A DNA stretch of 64,000 bases from Roridomyces roridus (GCA_029378245.1 JARKIF010000001.1:806001-870000), one strand, 5' to 3'; counted from the first letter of the stretch, positions 52,241 to 64,000 are shown. Notes: generated from the sequence alone by a model not told the origin. Numbers and translations are program-made.

Positions 52241-53596
52241 TCATTTGTCGTCCGATTCCTCTGCATCCTCCTGGTCCTCCTCATCCCCTTCGTCCAATTC
52301 CTGCTGCGGTTCTGCGACCGAGAGAAGATTTGGCCCGTCAAAAATGCCAATGTGGATGTCCATTCCGTTGGCTAAAAAACGTCGAAACCTCATGCTAAGA
52401 GCGTGAAGTTCATCATGATGATCCATCACAAGCCCAGTCATCGGATTCATCGTGAGTCGGACTGTTTGCAGCGCGCCTTGACGAACCGACAAAACAGATG
52501 CGAGTATGTCAAAGTCCAACAGGTCAATGCCGAAGGACTTTTGCATAGTGATCTCCAATGCGCGGAGGTTCGGCATGATGCCTGGGCTCTGCGCCCAAAG
52601 ATCAAACAAATGAGCTACAATCCTCGAAGACACATCGAAGCATTCCAGATGCGCGAGGGTTGGAAGAAGAGGCATGAATTCGCCAAAGCGATCAAAGTCT
52701 CCATTCTGAGTCAGCCGAAGCTTCCTGAGGGGTGGACATGATCGCCTCAAGAAAGAGGTGAAGGCTGTTTTGGAGAGATCCTCCGCTGACGAAGCGAGGA
52801 TTTCCAGCGCGGGAGCGGTGATCCAAGTTATAGCGCCAGAGTTGTTAATGTACGTCAGGTTATGCAAATGGTTGAAAACCAGCGTCGCTGGCTCTTCGTC
52901 TAACTCGACGAATGTCAATTGTCGCATGTGCAACTCAACTAGATTGGAGCAGCAGCGTAAAAATTGATGGAGCGAGAGCCCGGAGCATGCCACATAGTCT
53001 GTGCTAACGATTTCTAGCTCTTGGAGGAGAGGCAGCTCCGTTCGAGGCTGAATACCTCCAAGGAAGTCGTAGCTGGCATCATCTTCGAAATCATCGACTA
53101 TCATTACTCGAAAGGAAATGGCCAGATGCTGGATTTGGGCGAGATGGTGCTGAATGGGACGAGCCACCACCGATTCAAAGAATCCTGCGAAGGATATCTG
53201 AAGCGGTCGGTTCCCAGCGCGTCTAAACCACATCTCCAAGAGTTCCTGGAATCCTGGTGTGCGTGGAAGGACGATATCAACGGAGGCCCACAGGGCGGGG
53301 GTGGATAGCGCAATCTCTGTCCAGCTACGACAGATATTGAGGAGCATCAGAGGGGCATGATGGGCTTGAGGTCGAGGGTAACCTCGAGCGTTATCGGACG
53401 GACTCGGAGGGGGGATACACTCCAGAAAAATTTCGGACGCAATCTCGACCGGCAGTCGGGCGATTGGATCGCGTAAAGCGTTCAGTTGTTGCTGGAGAAG
53501 GCTTTTGCTGCTCTCGAGTTTCCTGAGAACATCCTTCTGTCGCTCGATTTTGAGGCAAATTTGTTCAATCTGCGCCTCCATTGCTTGGGTGGACAT
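52241..53596 (-). CDS. F-box protein type A, copy A5 (451 aa)
   Basis: Start MSTQAMEAQIEQIC. Coiled coil (IERQKDVLRKLESSKS), F-box (IARLPVEIASEIFLECIPP), LRR-like repeats (LQELEIVSTD, LRALEITMQ), acidic tail (ELDEGDEEDQEDAEESDD). Closest in layout to A4. It is uninterrupted. The B4 remnant ends within a few bases of its stop codon. Confidence 0.8.
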   Translation of the reverse strand: MSTQAMEAQIEQICLKIERQKDVLRKLESSKSLLQQQLNALRDPIARLPVEIASEIFLECIPPPSPSDNARGYPRPQAHHAPLMLLNICRSWTEIALSTPALWASVDIVLPRTPGFQELLEMWFRRAGNRPLQISFAGFFESVVARPIQHHLAQIQHLAISFRVMIVDDFEDDASYDFLGGIQPRTELPLLQELEIVSTDYVACSGLSLHQFLRCCSNLVELHMRQLTFVELDEEPATLVFNHLHNLTYINNSGAITWITAPALEILASSAEDLSKTAFTSFLRRSCPPLRKLRLTQNGDFDRFGEFMPLLPTLAHLECFDVSSRIVAHLFDLWAQSPGIMPNLRALEITMQKSFGIDLLDFDILASVLSVRQGALQTVRLTMNPMTGLVMDHHDELHALSMRFRRFLANGMDIHIGIFDGPNLLSVAEPQQELDEGDEEDQEDAEESDDK

Positions 53597-53939
53597 TTCC
53601 TAAGCCTACAGGGTGAGCACGCCGAATTCACAGACGGGATGCGTACGAGGTTTTAAAAATTGGTGAATTTCTTTGTGACTTGTACGGCCGCGGGTTGCGA
53701 ACTTGAACGCGCTCGTGCTTTGGTGGGTAAGCTTTGGGGTGCACCGTGGACTGGATGAGTTCCACAGAGCTAGAGCAGATCATCACCCACCAGATTCCTC
53801 AGTTCCGAGTAATTTCTTTCCTTGGGCGAACAAAGAGACTTGCAGATGATGGTGGTAAGGAAAGAAGGTGAGTTTTGACAGCCCGGCATCAGCCATGATG
53901 TCGAGGACGATCACCTGACCGTGGCTTCCTTACTTGAAC

Positions 53940-54370
53940 CTCCATGTCGAAAACTCAGATATCGCTCTCCTCAAAATATCCAGAAGCGCCTGGTACGTCT
54001 AAGCAAAGCTCGAGCGTGCGCCTTTTGTCCACCCCTTTCACTCTGTCCGCCACACCCAAGAGCTTTCAGACATGCATTATGTTCTTCGAGTTCCCCGTCG
54101 CCCACCTGGCACCAGTGGAACACTGGAAGAAGTCATATTCGCCCACAATCTGCCCAAAATCAAGCTTCTCTATGTTTCGTCAACCTAGATCTTGCCTAGA
54201 TCCTCGAATTTCCCCACCTACACTGAGACTCGCGATGGACGATGACACGCACTCGAGGGCGCTCCTGAATTGCCGAGCGCAGCTTCTTTCCCGCACTGGT
54301 TCCTTACCTGAAGCAACTTTCATTCTCCGATCGAAATTTCCAACTCAGACTTTTGCGGCCGCTATGACCT
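53940..54370 (+). pseudogene. Possible very degraded F-box type B relic (B5)
   Basis: Lies divergent from A5 where a B partner would be. Weak collinear resemblance to B2 around TGGAAGAAGTC-ATTCGCC, ATGTTTCGTCAACCT and CGAATTTCCCC-ACCTAC. No open frame survives. I hold this lightly. Confidence 0.25.
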
Positions 54371-54379
54371 TTTGGTGAC

Positions 54380-55949
54380 CCATCTGGAGCACTCCACTCA
54401 GCAATCTGTTCCGTTCAAGCTCTGTGTGCCGCAGTTACCCGCAGTTACACGTGCAAGACGGTCAACTCGGTGGCTAGACTCGCCCGGTATCCTCCGTTCC
54501 GTCTGCTTCTCGATGCCGTCCAGTGGCATTGCTTCCCAGACTACAGCGTATCGGACGCGCTGCACGCAGGCCAAGCCCACCCCTCTCCTCTTCAACTCGG
54601 CTCCACATTCAGGCCTCCTTTCCCTTACCAGCGCATCCGCTATCCGCCCTCCTTTTCATGCGCCGCGGCCAGCTCAGAGTCTCCACAATCACATCAGAAG
54701 AAGACTCGAGTGCACAGTGGGATGGATGGCGTGCTCGAGGCACCCAGCCGCGTTGGCCCCACCAAAGTTAAACTCCGCTTGGCTTCGCGAAGGTGCTGCT
54801 CATTGCTCGAGGTCGACTCTGGGGCTCTGCATCTAACACGGCGTCTCTACGTCCACTCCCGTCCTGTGAGATCCGAGCGGATGCACAAGTGACAAGTCGT
54901 ATATAGATTCGCGGTCATCCAATGGCTGACCGCTCCCCAATTTCGACTACATACATCCCGCCGTCTGTAATGAAACTATTCGAGGTCTTCTTCGACCTAC
55001 TTGTGCTCTTTCTTCGCTCGCTCGCTCCCCATGCCCGACCGTCTGGCTCCTGAGCGTCGCCAGGATGAGAGATCTGGGATTACTCATCTGGGAGGTCAGC
55101 TGGACAGGCGTGTAAGCCTTTCGCTCTCAGGCGGATGCAAGTCAACCTAAGAATTGAATTGGGCGATCTCTTCAGCGGGCATCAGACACTGCTTGGGGCT
55201 GTCAGTCAGCTGGTCTGCGGCAAACGTTAAATCTTTGCAAAGAATCTTGCTCGACTTGACTCTGGAGTGCAGGTCAAGCCCTTCCTCGTTCGAGCTGGAT
55301 TGCAGGGTTGGCGACTCGACTCACCTCTATCTTGGACTCATTCAGTTACTTCGGAGCTAGGCCTGGCTGGGTCTGGCACCATTTTTATTTTTCTTTATGT
55401 GGACAATTGATCGGAGGCTGTCGAAGTCAGGAAAGAGCCGTCGTCGCTATTTGTTGTTGTCACACGAGCGCCGCTACTCTTCACAGCATATTGCGTCCCT
55501 TGCAAGGCAAACTCCTTGAGCTATCACAAGTGGGGTAAAAATGCCACCTCGGCAAGATTACATTTAAATTAACAGATAAGGGCACGTGTCTGAGATGGAA
55601 GTGCGGGGTAGAGATTCTAAGAGAAGACGGTGCCGCTGCCGCTCGGGGTCTCACTTTTGAAATGACTAAGTACCCCGCCGAATGGGATTGGGGCGAGGCG
55701 CAGCGAGAGATTTGCCCTCCGGACTTGCAAGGACATGGAGACAAAAATCTTCGAGTCTGGGTCTCGTTGCACAGGAGCTGTTGCACGCTGCATCAGGTAT
55801 CGAGGCCAAGAAGCTGTTGGAATGGAGGTCGAGAATGCGAGGCCAGATTTGGGTTTGTGATGGCATTCCAATCGGGGATAGCACATGTCATGTGAAGTGG
55901 GGTATATAATGAGATCTCGGCTCACCGCCTTTCTTTCCTACCTCTTACC
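54380..55949. other. No supported gene
   Basis: Overlapping short ORFs on both strands (up to 154 codons at 54372-54836) with no motif. A plausible promoter for the next gene is the TATATAATG at 55902-55910. Confidence 0.4.
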
Positions 55950-56722
55950 ATGTCCCGCAACCACAACGAGAAATCCAAGCCCATTCCCATTGCTCCGTCT
56001 CCTTTCCCGCGTGCTCGTGCCCGCTCGCAGTCCGTTTCGTCGTCGAGTGACTCGTCGGGGTCGCCCAGCTCTCCTACAGAGATCCCCACGCCCTTGTCGA
56101 CCTCTGCCACCTCTCCCAAGGTCAACATAGCGTCCCCAGGGACGTCCCCCATCTTGTCCTACTTCCTCGCCCAGTCGCCGACCAAAACACCCGGAACCTT
56201 CCCTTTCCGCAAGTTTGGCTCAGCAACCGCGCCTGTATTTGAAGGTACAGTGCCTTGCCACCTTCCCCTGCGACCAGTGGGTAACCCGGGTAACTTTCCA
56301 GAGGATGAGCCGGATGCGAAGGAAGTCCCAGTTGCATCGCACGCTCGCCGTGCCAGTACTGCTGTAGCAGGTCGCTTTGCACAGCAGCAGCCCCTCCCCA
56401 ACGCGCACAACGAACGCGGGCAAGGACTCCTTCGTCGCCTCTCGCTCAGCTCCAACACTTTCATGGCCGTACGTCGGGTTATTCCCCCTGTCGTTATGAT
56501 AATGCCCTAATTTCGTTCTGATGACAGCCAACTGACGGCAAACGCTCTCCACCACTCGCTCCACCGAACACCGCCGTCAGCCCCACAGATGCCAGCCAGA
56601 TGCCATTTGGCACCAAGCCCCGTCGTTCAGCGACCCTGAGCTCCACCGAAGGTCGTCCACGTCGTGCTCCGTCTCCTATGGGCGAGCGGATCCTCAAGGG
56701 TCACTTTGACGGCTTCAACTGA
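55950..56722 (+). CDS. Disordered Ser/Pro-rich basidiomycete protein (218 aa)
   Basis: Three exons: 55950-56244, 56302-56468, 56528-56722; introns 57 and 59 nt; 657 nt in phase. Rich in Ser/Pro and Arg (RARARSQSVSSSSDSSGS, SPTKTPGTFPFRKFG, RRASTAV, LLRRLSLSS), with many likely phosphorylation sites, several of RRxS type. The C-terminus SPMGERILKGHFDGFN is a compact motif that looks conserved. The first intron keeps the frame if retained. Function unknown; possibly a kinase substrate or 14-3-3 client, which is inference only. Confidence 0.65.
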
Positions 56723-57086
56723 AGTCACTGCATTCATTCATTCACTCCCTCCACCACCTTCCTTCGTCACCACCACCGTATTTATGTGCTCGTCCCCGCG
56801 GCAGGATACCCGCAACCGCCGTTCGGGCTGTATTACAGGCGTCGTGCCACAAAAACCAAGAAAAAAAAGTCCAAGTGTATCATCGCGTTCTGGCGCGAAT
56901 AATCGAATAAAAGGTGTGTGGCTCCTGTCGTTCCTGTTGATCGTGTGCTCATCTCTCTCCTCCAGCAACCGTGTATAGTCGTTCATTATAGACTCTTTTT
57001 TGTTCGTCGAGTATCTAGCTGTGTATTGTGTACAAAGAAAAAAACAATTGTTACGACGCGTCTCTCTCTCTTGATACGCGACGACC

Positions 57087-57605
57087 ATGTTCATCCCAAT
57101 CCACTTTACTCCCTCTTCATCCTCTTCATCCAAGCTCCCACCCGCACTGGCCCAAATCTCTCACGACGAAGTCGTCCTGATCGAGCTCAACGGCGCGCTC
57201 GAGGTCGAGTGTACGAGTGACTATGAACGCGATGGGAAGGTCGTTGGGCGGTTGGTCGTCGATGCTAATGGGGTCCGCGATCTCTTCCCTTCAACGTACC
57301 TGAAGCTAACGCGACTCTACAAGAAATCCGCACCCACACTCGCCATCGGGCATCACCTCCTCGAAGGCAAGCTCGCTGCACTCCCGAAACCGCTCGCTGT
57401 CCTTCGACGCGTCACAGCCTCAGAGTCAGAGTCAAATCCCATGGACGTGGACATGGACTGTGACCCTCCTCCACCCGCACCCGATGCCACCCAGCTGGAC
57501 GAGGCCACCTCCGTATCGTGGGACGCGCTCGCCATCGTCAAACGCAAGATCGTATTCTTGAAACGGCCGACGCCAATCATGCCTGCACGAGTCGGTGCAC
57601 TGTAA
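57087..57605 (+). CDS. CTF8: Ctf8, sister-chromatid cohesion subunit of the alternative RFC (172 aa)
   Basis: Small subunit of the Ctf18-Dcc1-Ctf8-RFC clamp loader, which loads PCNA at forks and supports cohesion. Family motifs: DEVVLIELNGALEVE near residue 27, then LAIGHHLLEGKLAALPKP and LAVLRR, and C-terminal VKRKIVFLKRPTPIM. An acidic insert (ESNPMDVDMDCDPPPP) precedes the last motif and is variable in fungi. Single exon, intact, normal length. It is convergent with the TPR gene (about 55 bp between stops). Confidence 0.85.
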   Translation: MFIPIHFTPSSSSSSKLPPALAQISHDEVVLIELNGALEVECTSDYERDGKVVGRLVVDANGVRDLFPSTYLKLTRLYKKSAPTLAIGHHLLEGKLAALPKPLAVLRRVTASESESNPMDVDMDCDPPPPAPDATQLDEATSVSWDALAIVKRKIVFLKRPTPIMPARVGAL

Positions 57606-57660
57606 ACTGTACAATAACATGTATCCATTATCCAGCATTCAATTACATTAAATCTAATCT

Positions 57661-59913
57661 TCATTCCCCATAACACGCATCGAGCCCAACCTCCCGACTC
57701 TCCACCAACCCCCTCAGTCGATCCTCCCGCTGTGCAACCGCTTGCAGCGTATCCCACAGCTCCCCGTTGGCGGCAAGAGGAGAGTATTCCCATATCGCTT
57801 TCGCTTGCGGTATCGCCACCCGCAAACGCTCCATCGTGTCTAGCGTCTCGCGCAGCGGGACGAGGTGCGAGGAGAGCATGTTGTCGATGGCGAGTTTTAG
57901 GTATACTACATAGAGATGAGGGATCAGTGGAAGGAAGGAATGAAGGACGAGTTGTGTATGTACTACGCACCACAATACCGCTCTTCATCCGGCGGGAGGC
58001 AGCCCGCAGCTTGCATGTACTCGGACGCTGCCCAGCGGAGTAATGGCCATGACTTGCTCCCATACGCGCCATCGCAGGTAGTTGCTGCCTCGCGTTGGGC
58101 CTTTCTGGTGTAGTACAATCCCCTAGAGCTATCGACGCGTCAGTCAAGCAAGAAGGCAAGGAAGCAAGCAAGAAGACCCACGCAAACGTCGTCGCACGCG
58201 GATACGCAAAGAACGAACTCTGAAACCCAGGGTCCAGCCCGTCCGAGGGTGGATCGTCCCGGAGCGCCCTGTCCACCCGTGAAATCAACACATCCGCCTC
58301 CTGGAGCATCTGTTCCTCTGCAAAGGGCTCCGACTGGCGCTCACAGGCCTGCATCATCGCCTCGAGGTAAATCTTCTGAACCCCAAATATGAACGAGGGC
58401 TCAAAGATCACTCCACGGTCGACTCTGTCAGCCTGCGCCCAGTGTTCTTGCAGCCCGCGGAGCGTCTTGATAGCGCGTTGCAGGTATCCGAGCGAGATGT
58501 CCCATTGTGATCGGAGAGTGCCTTCCGTGAAGGCTTGGATGATCCATACGCTGAATACATGTGAGAAATGGGGAGAAGAAGGATGGGAGCAGCGATACCG
58601 GATGGTCAGAGAGAGAGACCCCCGCACCGAGTCCCATCCCGATGAACGTTGTCGCTCGAGGGCCTCTTGGATGACGACCTCTGAATCTGCATCGGGCCAT
58701 GGTGTCCAGGGTCGCGTGGACCACATTTCCAGCCGCACTAGCGAGAATATGAGCGAATGAAGAGATGAATAGCTTAACCTACACTGTCCGTCATACTGCT
58801 TCATAAACTCGTCGTTCAGCAAGTGCATGGTGCGCGTATCGCGCAGTAGGCCGTTGCTGATGTCTACGAATGACTGTAGATACGTTAATGCCGCCCAGAC
58901 GTGAATGGAATAAATCACTTGGGGCACCCCCCTCATGTTCGTCGCAGGGTCGTCGTAGAGGAGGCGCATCTTGCGGATGCCGGTCATAAAGTCCTATCAT
59001 AATATAAGCCCGTGCGGACACGCGCTCAAACTCACTCACCTCATACGCATAGTGGATAACCCACGCCTGCAAACCCTCAGTCCGCCTTCTTCAACAAGAG
59101 AGAAGATGAGACGCACACTGCTCGTCCTATTCATCGGCCTCTGTACCCTCAGAGCAGGAAGCATCCTAGCCGCAAGGTCCCAAGGCATCCTCCCCTCCCC
59201 AGCCTGTCCCATGAACTCCATCATCATCATCGTCTGCTCGCCGCTTACGACGTGCAATTTCTTCAATCGCGCGACAGAAGCGGCGGCGGCGTCGTAATGC
59301 GCTTGATACTGCGCTCGTTGCTGCTGCTGTGTCTGACTCTCTTCTGCTTCTGAATTTGAATCTGAATCTGGGGGCAGCAAGTCCAGAGCGTGTTTCCACG
59401 CGGGGAGGCTCTCCGAGTGACTTCCTAGGGCCTGTACAGAAACGAGATTCAATCTTGCTTTGAATGAATGAAGAGAAGAGAATAGAATAGACAGACATCT
59501 TTGGCTGTGGCGAGCCTGGCCCAAGCTTTAGCGTACGTCGGGTCGAGTTCCGCCGCCTGTAAGTGTCCCAATTGCGTTCAGAGCCCTCTCATGATCATAA
59601 CTGCACAAGAGGGCAGCAAGTAGCACCGACCTTACTAGCATCATCGCACGCCTCGATAAACCTACAAAAGCCGCACACCCATTCAGCACCCTCCCATCCA
59701 ACAGCAAGTAAAGAACCGACCTCACCTCCAAATACCCAACCAACAAGCAGACCTATTGGCATACAACACGGCCAATTCTCGACGACTCCCAAAGATAGAT
59801 GACGATTCGTCCGCGGACCGTATGGCCTCGCTGTACTTGCGCGCGGCGGCTACGAATTGCTTGGCGCTGAAGAGCGCGTTGCCAGCGGTTTTGAGTTCGG
59901 TGGTGGTGGTCAT
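57661..59913 (-). CDS. TPR protein, basidiomycete type, about nine or more exons
   Basis: Starts MTTTTELKTAGNALFSAKQF with a tetratricopeptide repeat (KYSEAIRSADES and LYANRSAC), continues through short exons (FIEACDDASK, AAELDPTYAKAWARLATAKD, ALGSHSESLPAWKHALDLLP), a Gln-rich linker, RMPWDLAARMLPAL, AWVIHYAYEDFMTGIRKMR and a long helical region (RGVIFEPSFIFGVQKIYLEA), ending DACYGE. Introns are 45-80 nt; all joins I tested keep phase. The TPR start resembles Hsp90/Hsp70 co-chaperones (Sgt/Sti1 style); the helical C-terminal half is the part I do not recognise. Probably cytosolic scaffold or co-chaperone; the role is inferred. Confidence 0.65.
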
Positions 59914-60065
59914 GCAAGACGGGTGGGATGATAAGAATTAGGTGCGCGGCGGCTTGTGGAGAAAGCAAAGCAAGGCGATTTTCGACCACGTGAGTACGCG
60001 TCACCCCAGTCGCGTCCCTCGATTCTCGAATGGTATGCAAAAAAATTATATATTGTCAATGTGTT

Positions 60066-60090
60066 GGGTGAGTGAGTGAGTGAGTGAGTA
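60066..60090 (+). repeat. GTGA microsatellite
   Basis: About six GTGA/GAGT units upstream of the TPR gene. Confidence 0.7.
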
Positions 60091-60199
60091 CTACGAGCAA
60101 TAAAGATGTAGAGATACAAGAGAGCGTCAGATTAGTAGTTTACAAGAAAGCTAGATCCAGCAAAAAATGAATGAAAGTGAGCAGGAGGGACACGAAGCA

Positions 60200-62175
60200 T
60201 CACATAAAAGCAACCTCCGTCATCCTCCTCGACTCTGGGTCCTCAATCTTGAGAGTCTCAACCAAGATAGTCCCCCGACTATGCATCGTCGGGCTCACAC
60301 TCAGCCTATGTGCATGTCCCGCACCAACAGCCACCGCACGCCCACGTGGGCCTACTCCAGGCGCCTTCTGCTGAGACGCAAAATCCGCGGTCAACGTCGG
60401 CGAAGGCGGGAGTCTGGACGCGTCAAACCCAGCAGGCGGCCCTGCTGCAGATTTCGCTCGCCCAAAGCCCATTGACCGACGGATACTCGCCATCGTCGAC
60501 AGCCCGCCCTCGCCTTTGCCACGTTTGAATACACCCGCCGAGGACTTGCGTCTGTCAACCCCTTGGCCAGGCGCTGGCGTCGACAACGTCGTAGGCTCCG
60601 TCTCCCGCCGTTGTGGCATCCTCGGCACAGGAGTTTTATCCGACGCAGCATCAGCAGTCTCCTCCACCGGAGAGGAAGTGAGCACCACATCCCTCTCCTC
60701 GCCGGGACTCTCGACGATAACGGATATAGCATGATGCCCCGCACCCACAGGGTCGATGATGCTATTCCGTACCCTGGTCGCAAGCTGCGCGTTGCGCATG
60801 CGGCCAAAACTACCAAACGAATCGGCCGTGCTGACCGTCGTCTGTGACTCGGTGTCCTGCATCAACGAGGGCACCCCAAGGCTCGACTCGGATTCCGAAG
60901 GACCGAGTGGAGGGACGCGGGTGGATTCTTGGGTAGGGGAAGTGGGTAAAGGCCGAGGAGTCTCCGTCCCGGTCTGAGTCGTACTGAAAGAGTGGCTGGA
61001 GAGGGATGGAGATGGCGGAAGAGGGAGGAAAGAGGGTGACAACGGCGTGAACTGAGAATCAGCCATCGGTGTAGACGTAAAGGCGGAAATGAGGGAAGAG
61101 TAATTAGACTCCTCGGGATTCCTCGGAGAGGGAGACGGAGGTAATGGGAGTGAGTATGGATCCAGCGGGGCGTCGGACCAGGCCTGCATTAACGGCGGGG
61201 ACAAGCGTTGACCACGACTGAGGTTGAGCGTCGGCGGTGGTGCTCGGGGTATCTTGCGCTCTGGCTCTTCCTCGTCGTCAATCAACTTGACCGGCCTGTC
61301 ATGTTCTTCTTCTGGGGATGGAATCGGGGAGGGAAGGGGTGTGTCCACCTCCTCGAGCGACTCCAAGCGTTCAGGAAAATCTTCCTGCATCGGAGACGTC
61401 CCTCCAAAACGAAACTCGGCCAACCGCTCGCGGTTCTTGGCCTCCCATTCCTCCTTGATACGATTCGCAGCCGTGGGCTGCCTCGACAACCCAGGCTGCT
61501 CTGGAGGCTCGGGCGAGGTGACGATGGCGATACGCGAATCCTGCTGCCGTTCCTGCACGCTCAGCGGAAGAGGCGGAAGCAAGCCTCGTTCTCGTAAGGC
61601 CGCATTGCGCGCTTCTCGCGAAGCTAGTGTCGTATCAACCTTTGGTGAAAGCGTAGATGGAGGAGGCGACGCCGAGCGGTTAAAGCGTGTGGTTAGTTTC
61701 CTGAAGATCGTACGGGACTTTGGAGACTGGGGCGCAGGGGTGGGTCTGGAGGAGGAAAGGGACATGACGGTCAACATCAAGGTGGAGCACTCGGTCAATA
61801 TAAAAACGCACTCGGTGACCCTTCGCGACGGGTTTCTCGACTTTGTCACGGGGTCCATGTTTTCGGCGGAAGTACTTGAGAAGATGGAGCAAGATCAGCA
61901 ACGCAACGCGGGGAGGTCCGCTTGGCAACTCACGAGGACCCGACATGAGCTACGAGCTTCTCGTTCATTATGAGACTGGTCAAGTCTGGCGGCGGTGCAT
62001 TTTTGGTGCGGCGGCCCAAGAGACTCGACATTCCGAACGCTCTCCTACGAGTCGAGTCCCCTCCAATGGATGGCGGGCTCGAGCTAGTTATACGTTCCCG
62101 AAACTTGAACGACTTGATGCTTGTACCACCGCGCGAGGCGAACAAGGGAGCTGGAGGATCGAGGACGTCGGCCAT
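60200..62175 (-). CDS. Large disordered Ser/Pro-rich basidiomycete protein
   Basis: Two models. (a) Single exon from MSLSSSRPTPAPQS (61765), 521 residues. (b) Exon 62175-61934 starting MADVLDPPAPLF, 188-nt GT-AG intron (61933-61746; acceptor after a pyrimidine run), and exon 61745-60200; this joins in phase and gives 595 residues. I slightly prefer (b) because the donor GTGAGT is strong. The protein is mostly disordered: TIFRKLTTRFNRSAS, NRIKEEWEAKNRERLAEFRFGG (a conserved helix), acidic and Pro-rich linkers, RRKSSAGVFKRGKG and SIRRSMGFGRAKS, and a C-terminal block ILVETLKIEDPESRRMTEVAF that looks conserved. Function unknown; no transmembrane segment. Confidence 0.6.
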
Positions 62176-64000
62176 GGTGGTGGTGGTTAGGGAGGAAAAC
62201 TTGGACTCACAGGAAGCATCGGATGTGGGGAAGGTCGCTGAAACCGGAATGGGGTAAACAATTTCACACCAGATCTCAGATCGCCGACGTAATACTCTAA
62301 AACTCCTAAACAATTTCTCTGCTTTCGGGTCTCTTTTGCCTGCTAACGCTGGCGAACATCTCAAATGGGAGTCTCCGTTGTACACTCTGGCAGAACTCCG
62401 CATTTTTTGAGCGATTTATCGTTTGCGGGGAAGCACGTGGTACAGATGAAAGGGGTTATGGGGAAACTGATCCTCGCCGGAGCTTGTAGCGATTGATGCG
62501 ACGCTTCACCACACAGGCTCGCGTCGGCGCCGGGCGGCAATTTTTTTCATTACAGTCACAGAATGGAATCCAGCTGTACGAGAAACTCCAGTTGAAAACA
62601 CTGTGTGAGTAAAGAAGAGGACGGAGAGACGTGGAATCAATCCAACTGTCAGGTCCGCTGCCAAGTCTCGCGTGCTCCTGACCGGCGACTCGCAGTATGT
62701 TTGTAGCAGTGGCATCCAGATGAAGGCGCAGTACCTTTAGTTTCAAGGTAAGCATCCCAAGTCACCAAGGTACGCGGGCCAACGCGGTGAGGAAGTGAAA
62801 TAAGGCTAAAGTTGCTAGAACAACGCAAACGCAACGGTCTGGTTTCGGTTTCAGACAGGAACTGTTCGAAAGGGACTCCGTTTTTCCGAGCATATTTACG
62901 GGAAATACAGAGGAGAGGAGAGTTCGGCGGCCGTGGGTCTGGGACAGCTAGGAACATGTAGAACATCATGCATCATCCTCGGACGTTGTCCAGGTACATA
63001 CAAACACCGCCCGGAGAGAAATTTACAGCTCTTTGCGGAACATAAGGCGTGGATGGATTTTTATCAAATTTCGTGAGATTTCGATCGGTTGGAGTATCTC
63101 CGCTCTCCTGAGCTCATTTCTTGTCCTATTGCCTTCGGACATGGACCATTCGATTCCCACGGGTGTTTCACAGTGCGTAGGTTACTCAAATAAATCTTTG
63201 TTACCTACATTCCAATCAGAAAGAAGCAAACAATCAATTTTCACTATCTACACAGTAGCAGTGGAATCAAGTTTGCTGGGGTCTCGGTACTTCACTGAAG
63301 TAGTCTGATAGGGTTCCTAAAGTGCGCCAGGGTATTGGTTTTCTGTCAGATACATCAGGAGGACACCGGTGTACTGAGGTCTCCAGCCATCACTGTTCAA
63401 CTTCATCTCAGCTCATGGTGGGCAATTTTTCTCAAACGGTGCATGTAGTGCAATGAAGAAACATCCCAACCTACCATTCCGGCCCATCCGAGGTGGATAT
63501 GCACCCTGGGTAACAAGCAGAACGTTGCCCGACGCCGTTACTCGTAGTTTACGTAACATCACTGTCAAAGTTGGATCTTTTCGACTGATTATGCTGTCCT
63601 GAGCTGAGTTCTTGTCCGATTGTGTTCGGACATAAACCGATCGATCCACACGGTTGATTTACAGTGCATAGGACTATGACGATCCTTTATTTTATTTATC
63701 CTTGTATTGAATCACATCCAACACTGTTTTCGTCACTGTTCTGCACTCTGGAGAGTATCCGGAGGAAATCAGACCTTAGGATGGCCCGGGATGCTAGTAA
63801 GTGGTACTCATGGAGTGCACCAAATGTTTTGCTTCACAACAGTTGCTTTCTGTGAGATAAAATACATCTCAGTGATGCTGGCTACATTTCTGGGCACACC
63901 CTGTGTATCAGAATTCATCTAGGACCGAATTAAGCACCCAGCGCACTGTAAAATACCATACAGAGTACCCCTGTAAGATATTGGGACACCAGAGTCCCCC
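62176..64000. other. No supported gene; degenerate direct repeat
   Basis: Only short ORFs. 63110-63190 and 63598-63680 are diverged direct copies about 488 bp apart (shared CCTGAGCT, TTCTTGTCC, TTCGGACAT, CACGG and ACAGTGC). They may mark an old tandem duplication or LTR remnants. Confidence 0.4.

Overview
This window is nuclear DNA of a basidiomycete fungus, most likely a mushroom-forming Agaricomycete. The evidence is short (about 45-75 nt) GT-AG introns, expanded single-exon F-box families, a KDZ-type DNA transposon with a CxC2-like zinc region, a DIRS-type retroelement, a fungal Helitron, a Copia element, hAT-like MITEs, and basidiomycete-type host genes (Ctf8, a TPR protein, an extradiol dioxygenase, a FRA10AC1 homologue).

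Layout. 0-2.9 kb: a seven-transmembrane-type gene between two related LTR-like repeats. 2.9-5.7 kb: a gag-only Copia element with nearly identical LTRs; its gag carries an 8-bp-TSD MITE and its 3' LTR a second TIR element. 6.1-7.1 kb: a broken cytochrome P450. 7.6-19.1 kb: a tandem array of a divergent two-gene F-box module (type A on the minus strand, type B on the plus strand). There are three modules and a relic of an earlier one. A copies stay mostly open; B copies decay progressively (B1 intact, B2 with a nonsense codon and a 1-nt deletion, B3 shattered).

19.1-47.9 kb: a FRA10AC1 homologue is split in two by a 28-kb nest of transposons. The outer layer has matching inverted termini and a KDZ transposase gene of about 1115 codons that is itself interrupted by a MITE. 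The inner layer, flanked by a second pair of inverted repeats, holds a DIRS-like retroelement (gag, RT/RNase H, tyrosine recombinase) and a Helitron whose five-exon RepHel gene reads through, beside a divergent OB-fold-like gene.

48.4-53.6 kb: an intact DODA-like extradiol dioxygenase, then further F-box modules (A4, an internally deleted B4, A5). 55.9-62.2 kb: ordinary host genes: a disordered basic protein, Ctf8 of the alternative clamp loader, a TPR protein and a long disordered protein. The rest of the right end is poor in genes.

The two notable stories are the repeated divergent F-box module with asymmetric decay, and the multi-layer transposon nest inside a conserved single-copy-type gene. 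All functional names are from reading the sequence; no database search was run.
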